DNA of 64,000 bases from an uncultured Eubacteriales bacterium (GCA_951801675.1 CATONX010000003.1:62001-126000), one strand, 5' to 3'. Numbered from the stretch's first letter, positions 32,720 to 42,170 are shown. Notes: generated by a model from the letters alone, not told the origin. Program-made: numbers and translations.

Positions 32720-35700
32720 TTACCGGACCTTGACTTCCAGCGTTTCGTCGCCGTAGAAGACGCGGTCGTAATTGGCGGCTTTCGCGGTAAAGACGCGGTT
32801 GCCGCTGGAGCCTACGCTCAACTCATAGGTCCAAGTGATGGTGCCGTCGGCGTTTTCCACGCTGGTGCACGTGGTGGGTGCCAGGCCGGCTCCGGTTTCA
32901 TTGAAGAGGCGCACGATCTTAGCGCTCTTGTTGGTCACGATCGTCACCGTGAAGTTCTCGTTGCGCTTGACCGTACCGGTGGGGCCGGACACAGAAAGCA
33001 CCGCCGGCGTCGGATCGGCGGGATCCACCGGGGGTTCCCCGACTTTGAAGGATACCGTCTTGCCGGTATCCACGCCGTCGGCAAACAGCTTCAAGGTACG
33101 CTCGCCCTTGGTTCCCAGCGCAAAGGTCAGGGTCCAGGTGGTGGTACCGTCGCCATTGGCGGATAAGGTCCGCTCCGAAATAAGGGGCATACCGTTTTCG
33201 TTGGCCAGATATGCCATCGACACGTCGTCGGGCAGAACCGTGGTGACGGTGATGGTTTCGTTTGGCACATAGGAATCCTTGCTCGCTTCCACCTTCACGT
33301 TGGAGAAATCCAGTTCGAGGTTATCCAGCGCCAGGTTGATTTGTTCAGCGACGTAGTCGTAATCCGCCTGCAAAGACAGATCGAGGTCCACATAGTAGCC
33401 CAGAACATACGCGGCCAGCAAAGCTTTTCTGGAGTTCATCGTGTACTTGGTCTCAAAATTTGCGCTCGTAATGATATCGTAGGCTGTTTTGCCAGCTTCC
33501 ATCAAGGCACTGTTGTCAATAACCGTGCCGGCCGGGACATAGTAGATGCCGAAGTTGTCCACATTGGTGCTCCACAGCGTGGACAAGTCATTGGCACCGG
33601 TATCCATCTTGCCGCGGGCGGTGTACCAGATCATGGAGGTCAGATCCTTGGCATCCTCCGGAATGGCGATATCGGTGATATAAGCATATTCGTCGGGATA
33701 CTGATCCGCATCCTTCGGCTCAATATAAAGGTCGGCGGTATGGGTGGTGTAGTCAAAAAGAACCTGAATGGAATACCAGATGTCATTGCGAAGACCCAGG
33801 TCCACAGCCGGACCCTTTTCAAAGCCGTCGCTCTGGATATCGGCAGTCTGATAACCGGCTACATAGCCGATATGGCCGTTGCAGGAGGTTTTCAGGGTAA
33901 AGTAAGGGGTCTTGGAGGTGGAGCCCAAGAAACGGAACTCCGTGACGTTACGCCGGTCGGGATTGCCCGGCTGCCAGTCAAATTCCAGAGAAAGCTTGTC
34001 GGATGCCACCGCATCAAACGTCTTGGTTCTGGAACGGCCGCCGGAAGCGGACACGTAGAAGTTAAGGTAATGGTTTCCGTCTTCCTCCAGCTCGCGGGTA
34101 ATCGATACCTGGCCGGTGGTACCCCAGTTGGATTCAAAGTTACCTTCCATGTCGTCGTTGATCACGACGTCAAGGCTGCGCTCAAGGCCGTTCACCGCGT
34201 TTTGCAGATTATTGAGGGCAGCGTTGACCGCGTCGTCGGAAGCGGCATTGTCTTCCAGAAGGCCCAGCGCTTCATGGACGGCCTTGTCCAGCGGCAGATA
34301 GCTTTCCAAGGTGTAGTGGTAGCTGTAATGACGCAGGGCATACCCGTATTCATTCGCCAGGTTTTCCAGCGTCTCCCGCGGAGATTCCACATACTGGCGC
34401 ACGGTAATGGACTCAGACATCGGACCAGTACCGGTCAGGCCGGTGGCGGCGATGGCGTAATCATAATCGCCGGTAGCCGGGGAATCCAGGGTAACGCTCA
34501 GCTTGGGAGCGGTCAGGTCGGGAGTGACGTAGGCGGTGCCCTCTCCAACCTTTTCATAGGTGCTTGCATCCGCGCCCGCCGCCTTGCGGTAAACGGGGAA
34601 GCGAACGATCATCTGATCCGGATTATAAATGACCGACTCAGGCATCTCCCAGGCAAGGGTGACGCTGCCGGTGGTCTGCCGGGCCACAGAAAGATTGGAA
34701 ACCACAGCGGTAGGCGCATTGGTGGTGTTCAGCGGGTGCGCCTTGACATAAGGCTTAATGGGAGTGTCCATGTCCTTGAGGTCGTTGGTGATGATCTGTG
34801 CACAGAGGATGCCGCCCACGCGGGAGGGATGGGTGCCGTCCACCGTCAGGTAGCTGCTGGCGGAAGGAACCGCTTTCTTATAGGCGGCGAACTGCGGGTT
34901 CATATCAATGAGAAGAATGTTTTCCTCTTGTGCCAGCTCACGCATATACTTCATGAAGTTGGCGTTGCCGGTGTGCGGGGTCACCAGGACCGGCGTGCCG
35001 CCGAAGGCGCGCACGGCATTGACATACTTCATCAGATATTCTTTGAAGGGACCAGGCGTCTTGTTGTCGATGAAGCGGCGGCCGGCGGCCGTCTCGTTGA
35101 TGCCCCATTCGATCATAACCGTATCGCCGGGCTTCGCGTCCACAAAGAAACGGTTAAAGTCGCCCTTATAAATGAAGTTGCGGGCGGAGTAGCCGCCGCG
35201 GCCCTTGTTGTCGATGATGACATTGTCGGCGAAGAACTGCCGGTTGGCAAGCTCCGAGCCCCAACCGGTCTGCTCGGGAATGGGGGTTAAGTCGGGCTGG
35301 TCATAAGGAGGATAGGTGGCAACCGTGGAGTCGCCGATGAAGCGGATGCGGGGCTGTTCGCTGGCCGCCTGCTGCTGCACACGGGTGATCTCCATGGCGT
35401 TGATGCGGCCTGTACCGGAGACGCCGTCGTTTGTAAGGCTGGTGGCCAGCTCCACCGTCAGCTTGCCGTCGTACACGGCCACGCGCACGGTGTTGTCCCG
35501 CCACTCGCCGGCCTTGCTTTCAATCCAGCTGGCCTGGGAAGGCTCGGTATATGCGTCGGCCCATTCCTCGGTGGACCATTTGACTGCGTTCATGTTGCCG
35601 TTCAAGTAGGCGCCGGACACGTATTTGTTCCATTTTCCGCCCTGAATAATCCGCACGTCATACAGGCCGTTGGGCAGGTCAACCGTAAAGGTGGGATATG

Positions 35701-36049
35701 AATACTCGACCACCGAACTGCTCACCTGGGTGCGGATGTTGTTGTAGTGGATTCCATCGCCGAGAATCGCATCGGGGGGATCCATTTCCGAAGAACCCGA
35801 CAACTGGCCGTCAAAGGGCTGCCAGCCGTATCCCTTGGCTTCGTCGTAGCGATCGTAGCCGCTGACGGAAATGTAGCCGTCGACCGGCTCCTGTGAACTG
35901 TTTCCAAAGTCGAACTTCATGGTCGACCCCACCGGGAAGGTTTCGTCGGTGGCCGGCGCCGCCGACGCGATGCCCGAGAACGCCACGCTGGACATCAGCA
36001 TCAGCGCGCTCAAGGCAACGGACAGAGCTCTTTTCCATGATTTTGCCAT
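32720..36049 (-). CDS. Secreted rhamnogalacturonan acetylesterase, CE12 family, multidomain
   Basis: This is a 1109-residue exported SGNH hydrolase expected to remove acetyl groups from rhamnogalacturonan. A signal peptide (1-31) precedes a galactose-binding-like domain (40-205). The esterase domain (215-455) has FIGDSTVATYPP with the catalytic Ser and DGTHPSRVGG with the Asp and His, as in CE12 proteins such as YesT/RgaE. Later parts are an FnIII-like domain, a FIVAR-type helical region (about 575-640), a LamG-like module (650-850), a second helical repeat and the two shared C-terminal modules. The ATG at 36049 has GGAGGAG 6-9 bases upstream; a longer frame to 36148 lacks a signal peptide at its start. 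Deacetylation would help the two PL11 lyases. Confidence 0.86.
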   Translation of the reverse strand: MAKSWKRALSVALSALMLMSSVAFSGIASAAPATDETFPVGSTMKFDFGNSSQEPVDGYISVSGYDRYDEAKGYGWQPFDGQLSGSSEMDPPDAILGDGIHYNNIRTQVSSSVVEYSYPTFTVDLPNGLYDVRIIQGGKWNKYVSGAYLNGNMNAVKWSTEEWADAYTEPSQASWIESKAGEWRDNTVRVAVYDGKLTVELATSLTNDGVSGTGRINAMEITRVQQQAASEQPRIRFIGDSTVATYPPYDQPDLTPIPEQTGWGSELANRQFFADNVIIDNKGRGGYSARNFIYKGDFNRFFVDAKPGDTVMIEWGINETAAGRRFIDNKTPGPFKEYLMKYVNAVRAFGGTPVLVTPHTGNANFMKYMRELAQEENILLIDMNPQFAAYKKAVPSASSYLTVDGTHPSRVGGILCAQIITNDLKDMDTPIKPYVKAHPLNTTNAPTAVVSNLSVARQTTGSVTLAWEMPESVIYNPDQMIVRFPVYRKAAGADASTYEKVGEGTAYVTPDLTAPKLSVTLDSPATGDYDYAIAATGLTGTGPMSESITVRQYVESPRETLENLANEYGYALRHYSYHYTLESYLPLDKAVHEALGLLEDNAASDDAVNAALNNLQNAVNGLERSLDVVINDDMEGNFESNWGTTGQVSITRELEEDGNHYLNFYVSASGGRSRTKTFDAVASDKLSLEFDWQPGNPDRRNVTEFRFLGSTSKTPYFTLKTSCNGHIGYVAGYQTADIQSDGFEKGPAVDLGLRNDIWYSIQVLFDYTTHTADLYIEPKDADQYPDEYAYITDIAIPEDAKDLTSMIWYTARGKMDTGANDLSTLWSTNVDNFGIYYVPAGTVIDNSALMEAGKTAYDIITSANFETKYTMNSRKALLAAYVLGYYVDLDLSLQADYDYVAEQINLALDNLELDFSNVKVEASKDSYVPNETITVTTVLPDDVSMAYLANENGMPLISERTLSANGDGTTTWTLTFALGTKGERTLKLFADGVDTGKTVSFKVGEPPVDPADPTPAVLSVSGPTGTVKRNENFTVTIVTNKSAKIVRLFNETGAGLAPTTCTSVENADGTITWTYELSVGSSGNRVFTAKAANYDRVFYGDETLEVKVR

Positions 36050-36292
36050 GTTTTCTCCTCCTTCATTGAATCCTGCATCTTTGGTGCGCCCAGGTTGCTC
36101 CTGTTGGAAAAGGGGCAGGAAAGGCGCGGCTATAACCCCTCTGAACAAAAACCGCGCTTCTCCCGGCGGACTTTTATCAGAAAGGCCTTCGTATGTTCGC
36201 GGTTGGTATGCCGGTGGGCACGCGCCCTCTGTACGTACCTTTCAAAAGGTGTATTGTACAATTCGCACACATTTCCGCGTGAATACTTCTAT
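36050..36292 (-). other. Long 5' leader of the CE12 gene
   Basis: About 240 bases lie between the promoter and the start codon with no gene. I see no known riboswitch class here. Confidence 0.45.
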
Positions 36293-36320
36293 ATTATAGC
36301 ATTGATACCTGCAATTTCAA
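36293..36320 (-). promoter_or_regulatory. Candidate CE12 promoter
   Basis: On the minus strand TTGAAA and TATAAT are spaced by 16 bases in an AT-rich stretch. It implies an unusually long leader. Confidence 0.6.
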
Positions 36321-36525
36321 CCAGTTCTACCGAAATTTTAACAAAATTTAGAGAAAAATTACGAAATTTTTGCTATTGGACTGCTGTGGAAACGGTTGGA
36401 TGCCGAACCGGCGGCTTCTAAAGTGCGTCCGACGACCATTCGCGCACAGCTTATGCATATTATTGTGCATGAGTTGATTGCATGCAGGAAAAGCGATATA
36501 ATAGAATTAAAGAGGTGAGGCGAAA

Positions 36526-37182
36526 ATGTATTGTGCGATCATCGGAGACATCATTCAGTCCAGAGCGCTTGCCGACCGGGAGGGTGCCCAGGCAAAGCTG
36601 CAAGAGACACTCACGCGGGTCAATGAGCGGTATGAAAAGGCGCTGGCGTCCGACTGCACCGTTACTTTAGGCGACGAATTTCAGGCTCTCTTGTTTACGC
36701 CGGTCCCCGCCTTCGAGCTCATCGAGGAGGTGCAGCGGCGGATGCATCCGGTGCGGCTGCGCTTCGGCATAGGGGTCGGGGAGATCACCACACCCATTTT
36801 CCGCCGCTTGGCCATCGGGGCGGACGGCCCGGCCTACCACTACGCCCGCGCCATGATTGACCGGATGAAGGAAAGCGAGCGTGGCCGGGAACGGCCCAGG
36901 GAAGAGCTTTTGTATTTTTCCGGGGACCCCGGCGACGGCCTCATTAACGCCGCCGCCCTCCTTTACCGGCAGGTGGAGCGGGACTGGACCGCCTCCCAGC
37001 GGGAAAAAATCGCCGCTTATCTGGAAACCGGGGGAACCCAGGAGAGCATTGCCGCCCGGCTGAAGGTTTCCCAGTCCAGTGTCAACCGGGCCTTTAAAAG
37101 CGCCCGGCTTTATGAATACCGGTATGCCTTGGAGCAGATCCGCGCGTATCTTGAGCGTGTCTACGGGAGGTGGGAGCTGTGA
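36526..37182 (+). CDS. SatD family protein
   Basis: The 218-residue protein starts MYCAIIGDIIQSRALADREG and carries CTVTLGDEFQALL near residue 43-57, both typical of SatD. The C-terminal third has a sigma-like helix-turn-helix (GGTQESIAARLKVSQSSVNRAF), so it may bind DNA. SatD was named from the streptococcal sat (acid tolerance) locus; its biochemical role is not known. A GAGG site lies 7 bases upstream of the ATG. It overlaps the DUF3307 gene (GTGA), a pairing that recurs in Firmicutes. Confidence 0.85.
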   Translation: MYCAIIGDIIQSRALADREGAQAKLQETLTRVNERYEKALASDCTVTLGDEFQALLFTPVPAFELIEEVQRRMHPVRLRFGIGVGEITTPIFRRLAIGADGPAYHYARAMIDRMKESERGRERPREELLYFSGDPGDGLINAAALLYRQVERDWTASQREKIAAYLETGGTQESIAARLKVSQSSVNRAFKSARLYEYRYALEQIRAYLERVYGRWEL

Positions 37183-37922
37183 TCAAAAGCGTGTGGTTTT
37201 TGGTGCTGCTGCTGGGGCACCTGTTGGGAGACTTTACCTTTCAACCCCCGTCTTTGGCCAAAAAGAAAGCGGACAACCTGTTTTACGTGCTCCTCCACGG
37301 CGGAATCTATACCTTGTGTATGGCTGTCGTCCTAGTGATTGCGTTCCCCTTTTCCTTTGAGCTTCTCTATGTGGGCCTTCTGGCCGCGCTGACCCACCTG
37401 GCGGTGGATTTGGTGAAGTTTTTCTTGGCGAGGCGAAAGGACTTGGCCCAGACCCATGCCGCCGCCCTCTTTTTGGGGGACCAGGCGGCGCATCTTGTGA
37501 TTCTGCTGATCCTTTCCCTCACCCTTGGCGACGGGACGCTTTCACTGCGGGTCTGGCCTCAGCCGGTGGCGATCAGCCTCGCCTTTACCACCGAGGAGCT
37601 TCTCAAAGCAGTCCTTCTTCTTTTGCTGGCGGGCAAGCCGGCAAACCTGCTCTTTCTTACCCTGTTTCGCAAGTTTCGCCCCCAGAAGGACGGGCAGGAG
37701 GAAGTGAAAAACGCAGGCGCCACCATCGGCACGCTGGAACGAATCGTCATGATGGCTATGCTGTGCCTCGGGCAGTACGCGGCGGTCGGCTTGGTGCTCA
37801 CGGCAAAATCCATTGCCCGGTATGACCGGATTTCTAAGGAACCCAGGTTTGCCGAATACTATCTGCTGGGGACGCTGACGAGCCTTTTTTATTCGGTGGC
37901 CGCCGTTTTCCTGCTTTGGTAG
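37179..37922 (+). CDS. DUF3307 family membrane protein
   Basis: This 247-residue protein has about six hydrophobic helices. It starts with FLVLLLGHLLGDFTFQPPSLAKKK, the family mark of DUF3307: a first helix with HxxxD followed by a Q-rich turn. A second HLAVDLVKF motif lies near residue 70. GTG at 37179 overlaps the SatD stop, with GGGAGG 8 bases upstream. The partners probably act together; the function is unknown. Confidence 0.83.
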   Translation: MIKSVWFLVLLLGHLLGDFTFQPPSLAKKKADNLFYVLLHGGIYTLCMAVVLVIAFPFSFELLYVGLLAALTHLAVDLVKFFLARRKDLAQTHAAALFLGDQAAHLVILLILSLTLGDGTLSLRVWPQPVAISLAFTTEELLKAVLLLLLAGKPANLLFLTLFRKFRPQKDGQEEVKNAGATIGTLERIVMMAMLCLGQYAAVGLVLTAKSIARYDRISKEPRFAEYYLLGTLTSLFYSVAAVFLLW

Positions 37923-38025
37923 GAGGGGCGCGCGCTCCCGGCAGCAAAGGCGCTTAGGCGGCTGTGCACATTAGAAACCCGAAAACCTGCGGCTATCGGG
38001 TGTAAAAAAATTTTCAAAGACGCCC

Positions 38026-38054
38026 TTGACAAAGGGGGCGGGCGTGCATATAAT
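38026..38054 (+). promoter_or_regulatory. Promoter of the leuA T-box leader
   Basis: A consensus TTGACA and a consensus TATAAT are separated by 17 bases. Transcription should start near 38061, the beginning of the T-box leader. Confidence 0.92.
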
Positions 38055-38060
38055 AGGGTC

Positions 38061-38356
38061 AAATCGAATACGGTTTACCAAAGACGTAGAAGGGAATAAG
38101 ACACAGCCGAAGGCTTTCAGAGAACCGGCGGAAGGTGCGAGCCGGCAGCGGACGTTGTGTGTATAGCTCATCCCTGAGTTGCCCGTCTGAGGCTCCTTTG
38201 GAGCAGTAGGAGGGGACGCTTGTGACGGCGTTATCGGTCAAGGCCTTGTTAGAGGCCGGTGAGGATGCGGGTAAACCGCATCGAAATAGGGTGGTACCGC
38301 GTAGAATGTTGATTCGACGCCCCTGTATGTGATGGTTTCACATACAGGGGCTTTTT
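38061..38356 (+). promoter_or_regulatory. T-box riboswitch (probably leucine-specific)
   Basis: The leader has the T-box bulge in GGGTGGTACCGCG (38289-38301) and a stem I with AG-bulge-like AGAGAACCGGCGGAAGG. A terminator with stem GCCCCTGTATGTGA at 38319-38351 and a run of five Ts close it. Uncharged tRNA pairing to the bulge would favour the antiterminator and let leuA be read. A CTC triplet in GTATAGCTCATCC on the 3' side of stem I is the likely specifier, which is a leucine codon and fits the gene controlled. Confidence 0.92.
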
Positions 38357-38562
38357 GCTATGCAAAAGCATAGCAAAAAAATCAAAATGCGCTATTCCCT
38401 CGCCCCTTCGGGGCAACCGGAAATGATGCGCGAAAAACTTCCCGCACAGAAAGCTTTCCCTCATTTGGTAGTGTGCTCAATTGCGCGTGAAGTTTTGTAC
38501 CCCAAAGCCCCGTTGCTCTTTTTCACCGGCTGACAAACTGATTTTTGAAAGGAGCATGTCCC

Positions 38563-40245
38563 ATGAAAGAAGCGTTTCGAAAGTACATTCCGTTCACCCC
38601 TGTCGACCTGCCCGACCGGCAGTGGCCGAATAAGACCATCACCAAGGCCCCCATCTGGTGCTCGGTGGACCTGCGCGACGGCAACCAGGCGCTGGTCAAT
38701 CCCATGAACCTGCAGGAAAAGCTCAAGATGTTCCATACCCTGGTGGACGTGGGGTTTAAGGAGATTGAGGTGGGATTCCCGTCGGCATCCGAGACGGAGT
38801 ATGAAATTCTGCGCACCCTCATTGAAGACAACCACATCCCCGACGACGTAACCATCCAGGTTCTGGTGCAGGCGCGGCCCCATCTCATCCGCAAAACCTT
38901 TGAGGCCATCCGCGGCGCCAAGAACGTCATCGTGCATTTCTATAATTCCACCTCCACCCTGCAGCGTAAGGTGGTATTCAAAAAGGATATGGCCGGCATT
39001 ATCGACATTGCGGTGGAAGGTGCCAGGCTCATCCGGGAGCTGACCCGGGAGATGGACGGCTCGGGTACCAACATCCGCTTTGAATATTCCCCCGAATCCT
39101 TTTCCGGCACGGAGGGGAAGAACGCGGTGGCCATCTGCCAGCAGGTGCTGGAGGCCTTGGGCGCCACCCGGGAGAACAAGGTGATTTTAAACCTGCCCTC
39201 CACCGTGCAGATGAGTACGCCCAACGGCTTTGCCGACCAGGTGGAGTATTTCTGCCGCAACCTGCCCTGGCGGGACCGGGCGATTGTTTCCGTCCATCCC
39301 CACAACGACCGGGGGACCGGCGTGGCGGACGCGGAGCTGGCGATGATGGCGGGGGCCGACCGGGTGGAAGGCACCCTGTTCGGCAACGGCGAGCGCACCG
39401 GCAATGTGGACATTGTGACGCTGGCTTTGAACATGTACACCCAGGGCGTGGACCCGAAACTGGATTTCAGCCACATCAATGCCGTGCGGGAAGTCTATGA
39501 GGAATGCACCAAGATGCCCGTCCACCAGCGCCACCCTTACGCGGGTGAGCTGGTGTTCACCGCCTTCTCCGGCTCCCATCAGGACGCCATCTCCAAGGGC
39601 AAGGCGTATATGAAGGAGAGCGGCACCCCGTACTGGGAGGTTCCCTATCTGCCCATTGACCCGGCGGACATCGGCCGCCAGTACGAGCCGGTCATCCGCA
39701 TCAACTCCCAGTCCGGCAAGGGCGGCGCCGCCTATGTCATGCAGTCGGAGTTCGGCTATCACCTGCCCAAGGAGATGCACCCGGAGTTCGGACGCATCGT
39801 CAAAGCCGCCTGCGACGAGGCGGGCCGGGAGCTCAAGTCCCGGGAGATTTTCGACCTGTTCGAGAAAGAATACCTGGACATCCGTACTCCCTACCTGCTC
39901 AAGCGTCATAAGATCAACCAGGAATCGGGAACCAACGGGGAGGCCGCCGTCTGCTTTGAGGGCGTGGTTGCCTGCGAGGGCCGGGATATGGAGATCACCG
40001 GCCACGGTAACGGCCCCATCGACGCCTTCTTTAACGCCATCCAGCAAATCGGTATTCAGGGCTACTCGTTTATTTCCTACCACGAGCATGCCATCTCCAA
40101 GGGATCGGACTCCAAAGCCATCGCCTACATTCATTTAAAGAACCCGGCCGGCGAGGACGTCTTCGGCGTGGGCGTGGCCAGCAACATCAACATCGCTTCC
40201 ATCCGCGGCGTACTGTGCGCCATCAACCGCTCGGTATCCAAATAA
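38563..40245 (+). CDS. leuA: 2-isopropylmalate synthase
   Basis: LeuA condenses 2-oxoisovalerate with acetyl-CoA, the first step of leucine synthesis. This 560-residue protein is the longer, LeuA2-like type, with WCSVDLRDGNQALVNPM near residue 33 and VSVHPHNDRGTGVADAEL near 243. These carry the metal-binding Asp and His-x-His residues. A C-terminal allosteric domain (about 430-560) is present. The ATG at 38563 has AGGAG 8 bases upstream. Expression is set by the T-box ahead of it. leuB follows but leuC and leuD do not. Confidence 0.95.
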   Translation: MKEAFRKYIPFTPVDLPDRQWPNKTITKAPIWCSVDLRDGNQALVNPMNLQEKLKMFHTLVDVGFKEIEVGFPSASETEYEILRTLIEDNHIPDDVTIQVLVQARPHLIRKTFEAIRGAKNVIVHFYNSTSTLQRKVVFKKDMAGIIDIAVEGARLIRELTREMDGSGTNIRFEYSPESFSGTEGKNAVAICQQVLEALGATRENKVILNLPSTVQMSTPNGFADQVEYFCRNLPWRDRAIVSVHPHNDRGTGVADAELAMMAGADRVEGTLFGNGERTGNVDIVTLALNMYTQGVDPKLDFSHINAVREVYEECTKMPVHQRHPYAGELVFTAFSGSHQDAISKGKAYMKESGTPYWEVPYLPIDPADIGRQYEPVIRINSQSGKGGAAYVMQSEFGYHLPKEMHPEFGRIVKAACDEAGRELKSREIFDLFEKEYLDIRTPYLLKRHKINQESGTNGEAAVCFEGVVACEGRDMEITGHGNGPIDAFFNAIQQIGIQGYSFISYHEHAISKGSDSKAIAYIHLKNPAGEDVFGVGVASNINIASIRGVLCAINRSVSK

Positions 40246-40380
40246 AGGCTTCCTCATAAGTGCCAGCGCTCAATGAGAGGCGCATCGTCTGGGACGCACG
40301 GCAGCGCTCCAGGCACGACTCTTGTTCGCTCCTTCGGCGGGTAAACGGGTCCATATTATAATAAAGGTGTGGTTTCATCT

Positions 40381-41454
40381 ATGAAGAACTATCAGGTGGT
40401 GCTCCTAAAAGGAGACGGAATCGGTCCGGAGATCGTCCGGGAAGCGGTCAAGGTTCTGGACAAAACGGCGCAGAAATTCCGCTTCGGCGTGACCTATACC
40501 GACGCCCTTTTGGGCGGCGCGGCCATTGACCAGACCGGCGTCCCGCTTCCAAAGGAAACGGTGGACCTTTGCAATCAGGCCGAGGCGGTGCTTCTGGGCG
40601 CCGTGGGCGGCCCCAAGTGGGAGACGCTCCCGGGCAACCTGCGTCCGGAAGCGGGGCTTTTGGGCATCCGTTCGGCCATGGGCCTGTTTGCGAACCTGCG
40701 TCCAGCAAAGATTTTCGCCCCCTTGCGCGCGTCCTCTCCGCTTCGTGGGGACATCATCGGCGAAGACCTGGACATTCTGGTGGTCCGGGAGCTCACCGGC
40801 GGCATCTACTTTGGCGAACGGGGCCGCCAGCAGGTAAACGGCCAGCCGGCAGCCTACGATACCGAACAGTATACCGTCCCCGAAATCGAGCGCATCGCCC
40901 GGGTAGGGTTCGACTCCGCCCGTAAGCGGGGAAAGAGGCTGTGTTCGGTGGATAAGGCAAACGTCCTGGAAGCCTCCCGCCTGTGGAGGGAAACGGTCAT
41001 CCGCATCGGCGCGGAGTACCCGGACGTGGAGCTTTCCCACATGTATGTGGATAATTGTGCCATGCAGCTGGTGCGAAATCCCAAGCAGTTCGACGTGATC
41101 GTCACCAACAACATCTTCGGCGACATTCTTTCCGACGAAGCCTCCATGATCAGCGGCTCCATCGGCATGCTCGCCTCTGCGAGCCTGGGCAGCGGCAAAA
41201 ACGGCCTTTTTGAACCCATTCACGGCTCCGCACCCGATATTGCCGGCCAAGGCATCGCAAACCCCTTGGCCACCATCCTGTCGGTGTCCATGCTGCTGCG
41301 GTATTCCCTGGAGGAGGCCCAGGCGGCCGATGCCATCGAGGCGGCGGTGGCCAAAGTGCTCGACGAAGGCTACCGCACGCCCGACATCTTTACCGAGGGC
41401 AGCAAGAAAGTTGATACCATCACGATGGGCGATCTGGTGACGGTCCGTATCTGA
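40381..41454 (+). CDS. leuB: 3-isopropylmalate dehydrogenase
   Basis: LeuB oxidises and decarboxylates 3-isopropylmalate with NAD+. The 357 residues start with [30 protein letters not shown] and the [10 protein letters not shown] substrate loop follow. The metal-binding region [20 protein letters not shown] and the NAD-binding [15 protein letters not shown] come near residues 240-290. It lies 135 bases after leuA, likely in the same transcript. A strong terminator follows. The middle enzyme, isopropylmalate isomerase (leuCD), must be encoded elsewhere. Confidence 0.96.
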   Translation: MKNYQVVLLKGDGIGPEIVREAVKVLDKTAQKFRFGVTYTDALLGGAAIDQTGVPLPKETVDLCNQAEAVLLGAVGGPKWETLPGNLRPEAGLLGIRSAMGLFANLRPAKIFAPLRASSPLRGDIIGEDLDILVVRELTGGIYFGERGRQQVNGQPAAYDTEQYTVPEIERIARVGFDSARKRGKRLCSVDKANVLEASRLWRETVIRIGAEYPDVELSHMYVDNCAMQLVRNPKQFDVIVTNNIFGDILSDEASMISGSIGMLASASLGSGKNGLFEPIHGSAPDIAGQGIANPLATILSVSMLLRYSLEEAQAADAIEAAVAKVLDEGYRTPDIFTEGSKKVDTITMGDLVTVRI

Positions 41455-41468
41455 CCATACCGCGGAAA

Positions 41469-41509
41469 AAGAAGCCGGACGCACAGAAAACCCGTGCGTC
41501 CGGCTTCTT
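41469..41509 (+). terminator. leuAB terminator
   Basis: A 16-bp stem (AAGAAGCCGGACGCAC with its complement) and a 9-base loop lie 14 bases after the leuB stop, with the T-rich end in the right arm. Confidence 0.9.
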
Positions 41510-41747
41510 TGGCAGACGAAGACCCCAAATCATCCGTCGTCCTTTTGTGAGATCTTTTTCCCTTTCCTTATAGAAAAGTATGGTTGGGTCATTCAAAATT
41601 GCAAAAAACCGTTTTTTTGTATGAATATTTTACCATGTCAAAATATCGAATAAATAAAACTGCGTTGTTTCCAGACGGCAACGATGAAAAAACCGGATTG
41701 CAGGCAGATCGAAAAGAAAACAGCAGCCATATAGGCGAAACAGCAAA

Positions 41748-41780
41748 AAAGTGGCGGAGATTTTAAATCTCCGTCACTTT
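41748..41780 (-). terminator. abrB terminator
   Basis: On the minus strand, a 15-bp stem around GACGGAGATT and a 3-base loop are followed by CACTTTTTTGC. It lies about 65 bases after the abrB stop. The 240 bases between here and the leuB terminator show nothing else. Confidence 0.82.
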
Positions 41781-41845
41781 CTTGATAACAGGGAAGAAGA
41801 GGGCCGAACTCGTTGGCCACAGCCTTATGTAAGAAGCATGGGTAC

Positions 41846-42094
41846 TTATTTCGTACGTTCGGTAAGCTCCTTGATGCAGTTCGGGCAGATGTTGCGGCCC
41901 TTATAATTGATGATGTCTCTTGCGTCGTTGCAAAAGATACAAGCCGGTTCATATCTCTTGAGGATGATACTGCCGCCATCCACGAAGATCTCCAGCGGAT
42001 CCTTTTCGTTGATGTCCAGCGTGCGGCGGAGTTCGATGGGGAGGACAATACGGCCCAACTCATCGACTTTACGGACGATACCAGTAGATTTCAT
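41846..42094 (-). CDS. abrB: AbrB/SpoVT-type transition-state regulator with Zn-ribbon-like tail
   Basis: The 82-residue protein begins with the swapped-hairpin DNA-binding domain (STGIVRKVDELGRIVLPIEL) of AbrB. Its C-terminal half carries CIFC near residue 52 and CPNC near 70, a probable zinc ribbon of the type seen in clostridial AbrB. AbrB proteins repress stationary-phase and sporulation genes and are themselves shut off by phosphorylated Spo0A. It is divergent from the sporulation genes spmAB. GGGGG lies upstream of the ATG and a consensus-like promoter is at 42142-42170. Confidence 0.92.
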   Translation of the reverse strand: MKSTGIVRKVDELGRIVLPIELRRTLDINEKDPLEIFVDGGSIILKRYEPACIFCNDARDIINYKGRNICPNCIKELTERTK

Positions 42095-42141
42095 AAATGC
42101 TGCCCCCTTATATTGATAGGTTAAAATCCTATCTTGTCTCC

Positions 42142-42170
42142 ATAATAATAATATTTTCCATAGATGTCAA
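42142..42170 (-). promoter_or_regulatory. abrB promoter
   Basis: On the minus strand TTGACA and TATTAT are separated by 17 bases. A 6-bp dyad GATAGG-N7-CCTATC (42115-42133) lies between it and the gene, in the mRNA leader. Confidence 0.82.

Noticed and set aside
21216-36049. Sorting by LPXTG or SLH domains in the secreted enzymes
   Set aside because: I looked at the ends of all four proteins and saw neither an LPXTG with hydrophobic tail nor SLH repeats. They end in the shared tandem module instead.
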